Assembly: GCA_018857735.1 (NCBI GenBank)
Contig: JABMCL010001879.1
Coordinates: forward strand, 316,001-380,000
Direction: 5' to 3'
Source of the DNA: Alviniconcha marisindica
Lineage: Eukaryota; Mollusca; Gastropoda; Provannidae
Length of the DNA stretch: 64,000 bases
How positions within the stretch are numbered: the first letter of the stretch is position 1; each line of letters opens with the position of its first letter. The notes beneath the pieces are model-generated. The model worked only from the letters and a program-made list of their open reading frames with translations, did not search any database and was not told where the DNA came from. Positions 32,274 through 44,106 of this stretch are shown piece after piece. The translations under genes were made by a program, and so were the position numbers.

Positions 32274-34756
32274 AGCACTGCCCTCCCCCCCTTCGCCCGC
32301 CTGCCCTGCAAGCTTGGCACCACTGTGACTGTCTCGCCTAGCAACCCTTGTGCCCGCCACCGTGGCCGCCACATCAGCTTCTAACAGGGATGGAGCGAGC
32401 GAATGATCGCCACAAGCGGCTTGTGTCCGGGGTCGGATCTTGCAGGGGGGATTGCTCTCGCTGTTTGTGTGGTGCATTGGTTTAGGTCACAGCGTAGGGG
32501 GGTGGGGCTGTCTGTCACTCTGTGTAGCGAAAGGTGCATTGAGCTCCAGGTGGTCTGTCTGATGTGTAGGAAGAGAGCGCTTGAGCTTCTTGGGCGACTG
32601 GGAAAAAGAGAGAGAGAGAGCCAGGGGAGAGAACCAGTGTTACAATAAGTCAGGACTTCACCCTTGCACGTGATGAGTGGTTGCTGTTCTTGCGGCTGTG
32701 GGTGTGGAAAGACTTCAGGAAACCGGGTGAACAACCTAACAAGACGTGATGTGGACTTTGCTGTTACTTTCTCATTGGAGTTGTGGAAAGGTGCATGTGT
32801 GTGACTGGGAGAGTGTGGTGGAAATGTGCACTGCGGATGTATGCGTGTGGCGTGTATTTTCTCAGCTGTCACTCTGTTCATTCAAAAATATCTTCTGTGA
32901 ACAAGTTTTGTTCTACAGGGCAATTAAGTGCAGAAACTAATTTTTACCTTGGCAGTGTTGTTACAGTATTTTGTGTCCGATATTAATGGAATTTTGCCTC
33001 CGACTCCCTTTTTGTTTTGTGCTGTTTGGTATATGTGTCTGATGTTCACAGCTCACCTTTTTTTCATTTTCTTTTGGTTTGTTTTACACTGTAGAACGAT
33101 GCCACAGACGACTTTGTTAATGTATCTGTCTATTCATTGAATAGTTCAAATGATGGGGCCCATTTGTGTATGTTTACAGTACACGCTGAGAGGGTAGGTT
33201 TTTTTAGTCATCTTGCGTTTTCATGTAAAACATCCTGTTAGTTGCTCGAGTCACTCAGATTGTATATGTGCATCCTAAAATTTGCAATTTGAGATTTCAT
33301 TTTCTTTATATATAAAAATGTAACCTTTGTGTTTGTGCTAGTGCGTTTGTGGATATTTCTGATGACATCAGTTATTAGTTGGTTTTTATTTGCCATCTGA
33401 GAATGCCTACAAAGTCCAGCAAACCATTGTGCAGAGCCTATAGACCTGTTGGTTGGAGAGAGAGAGAGAGAGAATATTTTGATGTATGTATTTTTGTTCC
33501 CAATGATGAATGATGAAACATCGATAGTTTGGGTGTGGTATCACATGTGTTGCCTCTGTATTATGGTCCATGTGATAATTCAACATGCAGCTAATAGTGA
33601 TAAACTCTCTTTTCTTCTCTCTCTCTCAGTTAAACTTCAGAGGGTGTAGTTTTTAAACTGGCATGTTTACTGTGCATAGGTTCTGTTTATTTCATGTCAC
33701 AAAATAATCTGTCATTGTTCCTTAACTGCAGTGAAGTGCTGTGACGGGAGATTTTCAGCTTTGAGTTAACTAATATGTGTATGTGCTTGTTGAAGTTGCT
33801 GATGGTGTTTTAGTTAAAGATTTTGCAGCTGAAACAATATCAGTAGCTAATTTGATTGGGTAAAATCAGTCAGTAGCTGTTTGCTCTGAATGTTCTTTGT
33901 TCTCGGGGTATGTTATGTGTGGTGTTGTTTCAGTTGTTAGAACCAGATTGAAAGCCACGAGTAGTGATAATGATATGGCCCTGCAGAGTATTTTGCTTCG
34001 TCCACTGAACTGCTTCTTTGGTCATGACAGTAGAGGAGTCTTAGAACTCTGACATATCATTTCTTGGCCATTTCACGTTTGGGAAAAACAGCTTAGCTCT
34101 CAAGAGACATCTGTTCTTCTTTGGAGTGAAAGGTAGAACCTGATATCTGTGCTTCTTTTTGTTTTTGTGATGTCTTTGTCCTGGCATTTGGATGTTTCCA
34201 TGATCTATTATTATTCATTCTGGTGTTGACAGGAAAGGGGAACCTGTTCTGATGAAACTATCGCTGTGTCAGACTTGACCTCAAATTGTAGTTTAGCTCA
34301 AGTCTCACCACATGTATAGTCATCTAGAATTTTTTCACTCTTGGAAATCACGTTCGATTTCAAGGTGAACAATCATCTTAGGTAATTTCCCTCATGTTGA
34401 AGTTAGCAGAGTGTGAAAACGAGTTTTGTAATATATACATCTCCACTCCTTTCATTTCTTTCCACATGATAATGAAAGGTGTGTGTTTGCGACTGCAGCT
34501 GATGTGGTTTGGAATTGTACTGCTACTCTTTTCTACATTTTTCTCTCTCCTCTGAAACGACTGCAAAATCATGCCAGTCACCAAGTTGAAAATGCAACAG
34601 CCATCGCCAAGTTCGCTAAGTCTTACATCTCTATGTGCTAATTATTGCAATACCGGTTCAGTCATTTTGTGTTCTCTCACTCCTCTCTTCTTGTCTCTTT
34701 CAAAAGACTGTCTTCATGTGATTTTCAGTAAAGGCAAATTTAATTTTGAAAATAAA
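32274..34756 (+). other. CK2 alpha 3' UTR
   Basis: About 2.5 kb of non-coding sequence follows the TAA at 32271-32273 without another credible gene on either strand. It contains a short GA repeat at 32610 and 33456 and AT-rich sequence typical of long animal 3' UTRs. The far end is set by the poly(A) signal at 34751. Confidence 0.55.
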
Positions 34757-34800
34757 AGATGATTGATGTATTTATCTGTGCGTGCGTGTTTTTGTGTTGT
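34751..34800 (+). terminator. Polyadenylation signal for CK2 alpha
   Basis: AATAAA at 34751-34756 is followed 25-45 bases later by a GT-rich element (GTGCGTGCGTGTTTTTGTGT), the usual layout of a cleavage and polyadenylation site. Earlier sites may also be used. Confidence 0.6.
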
Positions 34801-35194
34801 ATACCTTGGAGTGGATAACCTGTGCATGGGTTTTGGGGTGATCCTGTGTGGTTGACGTAAGTAACTTGCATGTTTTACGCCCAACCAGTACAGTTATATT
34901 AGGGTGATGCTGTGTGGTCGACAGAAGGTAAAAATCCAATTGCTGGTAGGTACTTTACCCCAGTCCCTGAAGTTCTGCATCAGCACAACTCCACACAGTT
35001 GGTAGCCAACTTGCCACTTCATCTTGTTTTTTAATATCCACTGAAGTGGTGTCCTGACAACATTGGTTGTTAGGTGGCTGGTGCCATGTGAAACTGCTGC
35101 TGTCTTAGTGCATGTTCTATGTACACCATACAACCATGCACCAGTTTACGGTGTTACTCATTTGAAGCCATGTACGTATGGTACATTTATATGT

Positions 35195-35412
35195 GTGTTT
35201 AGCTGTAAAGCATGCTTTTGACAGGATGACCAAGTTCTTTTATGTGCTACTACAGCAACATGTGACCAGGTTCTTTTACATGTAAAGCATGATGCAACAA
35301 ATACTGAAATAGGAGTCGGCATAGGAAGTTCACCTAGAGAAGGTGCTTCTCCAGGACTCAAAACCTGCAAGTGCTGTAAGCAGAGTAGGTTACCGAGCTA
35401 TCCCCACTCCCC
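35195..35412 (-). mobile_element. tRNA-derived SINE fragment of a third type
   Basis: On the minus strand from 35412: GGATAGCTCGGTAACC (box A-like), then GGTTTTGAGTCC (a box B with two changes) about 35 bp later. A body with CACCTTCTCTAGGTGAAC, CCGACTCCTATTTCAGTATT and two copies of AAAGAACYTGGTCA follows. A similar TTCTTTTATGTGCTA word also occurs at 38737. It does not match the family-1 SINE outside the tRNA-like head. Confidence 0.55.
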
Positions 35413-35606
35413 TGTTTACAACTTTTTACTGTATTTTCCCCATCCTTTGATGAGGTCGATATTAGTAACGTGTATTGCTCGGTATGAGTGCCTTGGATGT
35501 AGAACTGAATTCAGCTTTGTGGTCATGGTGCCTGTTGTGAGCTTGATCTTGATTCAGGACTTCCAGTTCAGCCTCAGCCCCTAGTGGCTTGTACGGTAAC
35601 ATGATC

Positions 35607-35880
35607 ATGAGTCAGACACTTTTGCAGTGATTCTGAACAAGCCTAGTGACCGTGTGAAAGTATTTAAACAAGAAGAGTACACTCAGTGGGTAGACTAACA
35701 TATCATTTACCAACCAATTACTTCATTTCCAAGACTTGTAAAGTGATTGTGAGTAACACTTTTGCAGCAATTCTGAACAAGCCTAGTGTCCATGTGAAAG
35801 TATTTAAACAAGAAGAGTACACTCAGTGGGTAGACTAACTTGTCACTTACCAGTTACATCATTTCCATACTAGTGCCATC
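35607..35880. repeat. Tandem duplication, two units of about 140 bp
   Basis: Both units contain ACACTTTTGCAG..ATTCTG, AACAAGCCTAGTG, GTGAAAGTATTTAAACAAG and AAGAGTACACTCAGTGGG in the same order, with a few substitutions and small indels between them. Confidence 0.9.
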
Positions 35881-37973
35881 TTTTCCTTGCCGACTTTGCC
35901 AACTTTTTTCAAATATACCTTGCAGCATTACTGTGGGCACTGAGAAAATAAGGAAATTAAAACTTTGTGTTACTTGCTTTGGCAACAGCACACTTTCACT
36001 AAGACATTGAAATGTGTTTATTCTGATGGTTTGTTCAAAGATGCAGATTAATCTCTTTAGTACTTGATTTCAAGCAGTATTTCATACATAAAGGCATCAA
36101 GTAAAAGATCACAAGTCGGACACACTTGGATCAAAAGACAGGCAGTGGGCTGATCTTGTTAAGTGTCCAGCTCTTGGTCAGCTTGTATGTCGGGTTTTGA
36201 TCATTCAAAATGACAATGAACAGCTTAAACAATAAACTGGAGTTGTTTGAAATGGTTTCAATATCCATTAGTGAGGCACAATTTCAACGTCGCAAAATGA
36301 TACAAACAGCTGACAAAGCCCTGATATAGTTAAGTATGCAGTTGCTAGATGGTTTCAAATACTGACTTGCAGTCAGCAGGCTCTTTGCCAAATAGGCAGA
36401 CAGCTCGGAAAAGTCAAAGGTGCCAACAAAAGCATTCTGTCGACGAAGTCATTGATTTAATTCTGAAATGGTTGTCTGACCTTCCCTGAATAGAATGCGT
36501 TTTATATCACCTACTTCTCCAGCTACGCAACCTTTTGGCCCTAGTATGTTTATACATGTATTACATTTGAGACTTTCACTCACACACACATATAGATGCA
36601 CAAATCTTTTTTTGTTTGAATGGGCTGTATTCTCTGCCACATCATAACTTATTGTCACACATCACAGAATTTGCCATGGTAGATGCATATGGAATCAGTG
36701 TACATCCGCACATATTTTCCAGTCATTTGTCTTGATAAATATGCTCTATCATTGAAAATGTAGATTTTATTTCACACACTTACACCGAGTCAATTAAATC
36801 TCTAAGCAGCAGCTCTAATGGTGGTTTTGTACTGACTAAAGAAAAATTATATTCCTTTCAGGTTCACTGTCTGTCAACAAAAACATCCATTATGTTTGAC
36901 ATGTCCACATACAGTAAATGCTGAACACCTTTAAAGTTCACACATACGAAAACCAAACATTCCACATCCACAAACTCGCCAAGTGACATGTTCATCCTAT
37001 GGTATACCAGTGTTTAAAAGTTGCCAATGATTTTTGATGTAAGGAAGACCAATGAAACCTATTGATGCTTTCTGGTTTGCACAGCTGGTAAACCTTTTGC
37101 CTATTAAGACCCCCCTCCCCCTGCCACCCCCTGCTTTCCATCAGTCTACAGTACCACTAAAAACACCTGCTGGGGTAGGAAAACGGGGAAATACACACTC
37201 CACAACAATTCCAGCCACATGCCTGAAACAACGTTCATCTGTTTGATTACAAGCATACCTGGGTGGTGTTTTTGCTTTTCAGAATAAAGCTACTATCAGT
37301 AGTTTGTGCTCTCTGAGGGACAAATCTTGCAAACACAGCCAGCTAAAAATAACCCAGCACAAGCTGGCTGAGCGAGTGAGGACCCACAGCCCAGCCCACC
37401 CCTAAAGCCCCCAGCACACGAAAGCAAGAAACTACCAAACACTTGCAAAATTGAAGGTACACACATGACTGCTTCAATTGCCAATTATGCATGTAATGTG
37501 ATCAATAAGGAGAAGCAAAAGAACCAGCATACAATTGGATCCAAACACACAAAAGGTTAAAAAGAATGCCGATTTTAATTCGGACAAAACATTTTCAGGG
37601 TAAACCCCCTTTTCAAGCGACAGACATATAAATGAGGATTTAAATGAATATTGGCAACTGTTTCAGTTATTGGTGCTGTCGTGTATTGGAGATACCGATT
37701 CTTCAGCAACACACTCCAGACATGCCAGCACCAACTTTCATCACAGCTGAGTCTTTAAATTCAACCCAACCCCCTAAAAAAAAGAGTTAAGATTTCCAGC
37801 TGCACATGTATTGCCATCTTGCGCCAAATACACAACTGATTTTTTTTAAAGAATTTAACTTCATACACATGTACAGACATAACATCCTTTACCAAATACA
37901 CATGTATTTTCCTGTCATTTAACTCCTCCACACACAAAGCAAACATCCATTAATATAAATATTTAAAAAAAAA
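35881..37973. other. Convergent intergenic region and probable ENTR1 3' UTR
   Basis: Lies between the + strand CK2 gene and the - strand ENTR1 gene. I found no coding region. Part of it must be the ENTR1 3' UTR, whose end I cannot fix; TTTATT (AATAAA on the minus strand) occurs at about 36764 among other places. Confidence 0.4.
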
Positions 37974-40900
37974 CTATGTTGGTGAGGTCTGGGGTGAATG
38001 TTCATGAGGAGGTGAATTGTCAGCATCTGTAACTTTCTCCAAGGAACTCAGTACATGACCCAGCAGCTTCAGCTTCTCCACACCTCCCAGAAGTTCTCTG
38101 CACACACACGCAAAAAAACAATCACAATAGTAACTTATGTCTACCTCTCCACACCACCTAGAAGCTCTGCACACACAAAAAAACAATCACAACAGTAACT
38201 TACATCTACCTCTCCACACCACCCAGAAGATCTGCACATACAAAAAAACAATCACAATAATAACTTACATCTACCTCTCCACACCACCCAGAAGATCTGC
38301 ACACACAAAAAAACAATCACAATAATAACTTACATCTACCTCTCCACACCACCCAGAAGCACTCTGCACACACATATACAAAATATAAAAATAATAATAA
38401 CTAGCATCTACTTCTGCACCGACAAAAAGCTCTCTGTGCACACACACAAAATATAAAATAACAATAACCTGCATCTAAAAGTGCCCTTTCTCACAAAAGG
38501 TTACAGTGCTTTACAATGGAAAACATCGCTGCAGATTGCTTCACTTGGGGGTGTTGGGCCCGTCTGGGGCTTTGACAAAGCTCCTCAGCTGCAAATGATG
38601 CCCCCTCACCCCCCCCCACCTCCACCCTCTAGTTAGCAAGGTGCAGCTGGATATATTTGGGTAGTGCAGCACTCAAGTTGGCAAGGGTGCTCGTTATCTA
38701 CATCATCTGAACTTGGAAAAATAATAATAATAACGCGTTCTTTTATGTGCTATTTCTCCAAATTAGGGCACATAGCCCATTACTTAGCAAAGAAAAAACA
38801 CAGTCAAAACAAGCTTCCACAAGCACACACACACATACTGAGAAAGAGAACCTGAAAAGAAAATACAATCATCAAGTTCCATATTTCTGACACTGCTATA
38901 TCTATAAGCCTGTAGTTTGATCAAAGGAAATAAAATTGGTATGAAAGTGTAATCATGAGCAGAATTCAAAAGATTTCAAATAAAGTTCAGGAGAAAGAAA
39001 GAAAAAAGAGCCAATGTTACCAAGTTTTGCTGGCTTGAAAAATAGGTGATTTTTTTGTTATTTTCAAAATAAAAGCCAAAGTGAAGAAAAGCATTTTGTG
39101 TTTGAACATTTCCATGTATATAAAAGTCACACAAAGTTTGAAGCTGACTGCACAATAACTTGCAATGAAAATACAACTTGCATATATTTTCTTCTAACAG
39201 AGAGAGAAACGTTACTGCATGCAACTCTATTTGAGGAGTAAAAGCAAGTAGTAGGCTACTGAGAAGAGGCCATGAAAAATCTATGGCACATGTTTTATGG
39301 GATCAGAGTTCAGGAGCTGTGTGAAAGCCAAAGTGGCCGTCCTGGGCTTTCCGTCCTAATGAGCCTTACGGTTTCTGTGGACATAAAGCAACATTGAACC
39401 ATGCTTCAGCATTGGTCACAGTTTGTCCCTAATATGTCAACCGACATCCAAGGACATGAAGCTCTACTTCACCACCAATTTTATGGGAATACAGTGATTA
39501 ATCTATTCATTGTTTAATCATATTCTGTCTTAGCAACTCACTTGAGGTTATTTTCAGCTGTAACAGCAGCAGAAGCAAGTTGTTCTGATGCATATTTTGT
39601 ACGCTCTCTGATATCTGCCAGACCCCGATCTCCAGACACAAGGGCCTCATTTTCAGCTGCCAATGCCTGCACTTGACCTTGAAGAGCCTTGACGTCTTGC
39701 TTGAGCTTGGCCACTAGAGTTTCTGCCTGCACAGCTCTTGTCTGAAAACAAATCAAAAGATACGCTGGTTTCTGATGACAAAAAAATGCACCCCGTGGAA
39801 ACACAGCACACAGCTGCAACAGCATCCACACTGAAACAGATCTGACCCCAGCCATCTGCTGTCAGGAACAGAGCAGGTGACTGTCCTCAGGCCGCACACA
39901 GGCCACAATCGTCTGAACCACCACCTCTTTGCCAAGCTCAGAGTTAGTCAGTAAGGCTGCCCACAGGCCACAACCATCTGAACCACCACCTCTTTGCCAA
40001 GCTTAGAGTTAGTCAGTAAGGCTGCCTACATGCCACAATCGTCTGAACCACCAGCTCTTTGCCAAACTCAGAGTCAGTAAGACTGTACGCAGCCACAACC
40101 ATCTGAACCACCACCACCACCAGAGTTAGTCAGTAAGGCTGCCCACAGGCCACAAGCATCTGAACCTCTGCTAAGCTCAGAGTTAGTCAGTAAGACTGCC
40201 CACAGCCACAACCATCTGAACCACCACCTCTTTGCCAGACTCAGAGTTAGTCAGTAAGGCTGCCCACAGGCCACAATTGTCTGAACCACCAGCTCTGTGC
40301 CAAGCTCAAAGTTAGTCAGTAAGACTGCCCACAGCCACAATCATCTGAACCTCTGCCAAGCTCAACCAGAACTGTGCCCCTGCTGGATCAGCAGCATGAC
40401 AAAACCCAACAGTTTCTGGCGTAAGTTCTGGCCACTGAAGACCCTGGTGGTATGAAAGCTTTTTGGCAGCCTGGAAAGCAACCTTTGGGCAGAAAACCAC
40501 AGTTTCTACCCGAGTGATCAAAAAGAAGATTACAAAGCAACTTGCACGTAGAAGGAAACAGAAAACAAAATCGTAACACAGTCTAAGCACAACAAAAACA
40601 GTAGCATTTCACAAGCCAACATCCACATACCGAACAAGCATGATTCAAGTAAACATACAGTACAGATGGAGCTCCAAAGGCCACAGTGAGAAGACAAATG
40701 TGGAAACAGACAAAATAAAAATAAAAACAAAGTGTTCCAAGGTAAGTAACGGTATCACACTACTGTGGGAAATGGAGCAACAGAAGAAGTACTTAGATTG
40801 CATCTCACACTAAGTTTACTCTTTCTGCTGCTCCAAAGATCAGTGTTTAACCATTTTGTGTATGCTGATGCAGCACTATGGCTAAAATGTGTACAGCACC

Positions 40901-43900
40901 CCCAAAATGCATTTTGCAATGAGCATGACATGTATCTGTTTTGAAGATTTTGTTCAGAATCCAACAGCCTTTCACTCTGTTGCTATGTTTCAGCTTGGGG
41001 GGCAAACATGCTGGCCAATCTTTGGGGTTTCGTACAGATCATTATCTGATTTGCTCAAGCTGCTCATGTGACTGGCCACCTGGAATCTTTCATGCATTGA
41101 AGGAAAGTGACCACCCAGTTTTGGCGGAAACGGTGGATCAGGAGAATGAAAAAACAGACTGGCAGTGACCACCATGTTTTGGTGGAAATGGCAAGTCAGG
41201 AGAAAGAACAGACAGGCAGTGACTACCTAGTTTTGGGTGGGTCGGTGAAAAGAAAAAAAACAGAAGGCAGTGACCACCTAGTTTTGGTGAAAACGGCAGG
41301 TCAGGGGAAAGAAACAAAAGACAGGTTACTGACTGTAGTGGCTACCAGGTTCTGCTCCACCTGCTGCACAGCACGCTCCATCACTGCTGTCTCCTCAGCT
41401 TCTTTCTTGCGCAGCCGAGCGATCTCCTTTTCCAGCCCTGCTACCCTGAAACAAATAGCAACTACCCTGACACAGCAATACAGACACTGAGACAGACACT
41501 TTTTCCAGCCCTTCTACCCTGAAACAAACCTCAACTACCCTGACACATAAATACAGACTTGCTCTTTTAACAGCTGTGCAGAACAGCCACAAAGATGCTC
41601 TGACCATCATCACCCTCTCTTAAAATTATTACGAGGAACACTAAGTCTATGTCCAATAAAAACAAATCAAACATACCCCCCTCACCCCAAAAGAAACACC
41701 AAACAAACTTTACCTACCTTGTTTCTTCATCTCTAGCTCTTTGCTTCATCTGGCTTATTGTTGCTTGTAGTTGTCGGTTTTCTTCTTGAAGCTAGAGCAG
41801 CATACCACAAAAAAATGGTAAAAGATCACAAGGTACCAAAATCAGCTCTGTTCTGGCCAGCATTGCTAGAAAACAACCTGACTTTAAAAAATAATAATTT
41901 TAAAATAAATATTTGTAAAAATAGGAAGGCTGACTTTATTTTATAGAAAAAAATAACGATCAGATAAAAATCAGATTAGTTTTAGGTACCTCTACCTTCA
42001 GAATGCATGCACAGACATTAACATACAAAAAGCAGGTAAACACATTTTGTATAACAGGTTTAACAAATTCTGTGTGCTTTGGGAAAATGGCTCTGCTGTA
42101 ATAACTAATATTAGGTAGTCCAAAGTGCTCTCGGCTGCATTCCGCTTAACTAAGTTGGTCTAGTTTTAGTGATTTTCATTGACGGATTTCTTGTGTTTAT
42201 GATCCAATCTCAATCAAAATTAATGTTGAGAAAAGCTTAATGTCTCGTCTTCCTAACTGTGTTGTTATGTTTATTACACTTCGAAAAAGAATGTGAAAAT
42301 TCACCCCGATCTCGGTACCCCTAAGCGCTGCCTTCTGTCAGCGATGTGCATAGGTTGCGAACACCGCTCGCTGTAAGCAGTTTTCAAACACGGAGTGTTG
42401 GATGTACGCTAGTCCAGCCATGATGAAATCTATATCAATCAAAAGTGCTGTTGCTAAGCTTTCTTTCCATATCCATGATGGCTGCCTTTGACAAGCAAAA
42501 GTCCTGAATAAAGTTGTTTGAAATGTGTTTAATGGATTTTGTACTATTTTTAGACCACGGACACTCTCATAAAAAATATCAGTAGAAAGATCAATCTTTC
42601 TTCTTCAAAGTTATACTAAATAAGAGTTCAAAACTATTCATACATCCAACACTCAGCCGCCGAAACGTGATAACAAAGAGATTTTATTACCAAAGCCGCA
42701 CGGTCAGCTATGGCCACTGAGGCGACTGCACAAGCAATCGTGCGTGCCAAGTTGGTGGATTCTCCACTATCAGAGTGTTCTACATTGCATGTAAACGGTC
42801 TTGTTGATCAGTAAAATTATTAACCTTTTTCTTGAAAGCCAGATTAAGCTGTCAAACGAATGCTTCTGTTAGTAAAAATGAAAAATGAAGCGGTCTGTGA
42901 ACGATCGCAAACACGGGCGAGAGCTGGTCAATGGGATGATCGACAAATTTATTTATAAACAGCAATTTTAGCAAACTTTTCTACTAATGACAGTCTAGGA
43001 GAAGCTTTATTGGTAATATCCAAGGAGACAGTCGGAAATTCCTGGGACATTTCAAGAGCCATTTTGGGCCATAAATATCATCAGAATCACTCAAATAGAT
43101 CTAGCCAATGAAGCCAACATTTGCAACAAAAGTGACTGATTCAGTCTGTAAATGGGTGAGTGGATCAATTGTTTTACTGACATCAGCACTCAGGAAGCAT
43201 GCACAGTTACTCAGAAATTAGATCTAGATCAAATGTCTGAAAAGAGCATAAGCATACTGAAGGACACATATATATGATTACACTCACTTTCTGTTGCAAA
43301 TTTTGGGTTTATTGTTTTATATTAGGTAAATGGTTGCAAAAAGAAGACATAGCCCAGACTGCTGTGCACTTTGTTTTGAAATGGGGGTTTGAAGTCAATC
43401 CAGTTAGCAACAATTCCAGGATATTGGGGACTGAGGATTTTGGGGACATCGCTTCCGCATATAGCCCTTGAAACGGGGCCTGTCAGGTGATGCAAGGTCA
43501 CCATGAAAAAAAATGGACTTTTAAATTTTCTCTGTGATCAATCAGAAAAGTATGGCATCATGTAGAGTTCTTAACTGTGGTTATTTTGGTACAAAAAGTA
43601 AGGTGATAGGACATGTAGAAGAGGAGTTATGATTTCTTTACCATTTTTAAGATTGACGGATGGCATTTTTTATGAATTTAGCAAGTTTGATGTGAAATAT
43701 CTGGAAGAATAATCAAAAGGAAGGTCTACAAAAAATTGGGCCTATTATTTGTACTGTGGAGAATGTGATTCCTAAATATTAGACAGGTTATATGCAAAAC
43801 AGCTTCCAGGTGGGACCTTAAATCTGAGGATTTCTCTAATTTGCATTTTGTGGGCAAATTTGGGCAAAAAATTAAATATTAAAAAAAATCACAACTTCGG

Positions 43901-44035
43901 AACTACTCAAGTGATCAACATAAAATTGATATCACTGAAATCAGATAAAAGAGGTCTATGCAAATAGATCAAGTCTGATAGTCAACTACTGATTTTCAAA
44001 ATCACTTTGGACTACCTACTAATATAGTTTAAAAA

Positions 44036-44106
<71 letters not shown>

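Noticed and set aside
43274..43471. 65-codon frame inside the 1.9-kb TIR element as a transposase remnant
   Set aside because: No motif matches; it is too short to support a claim.
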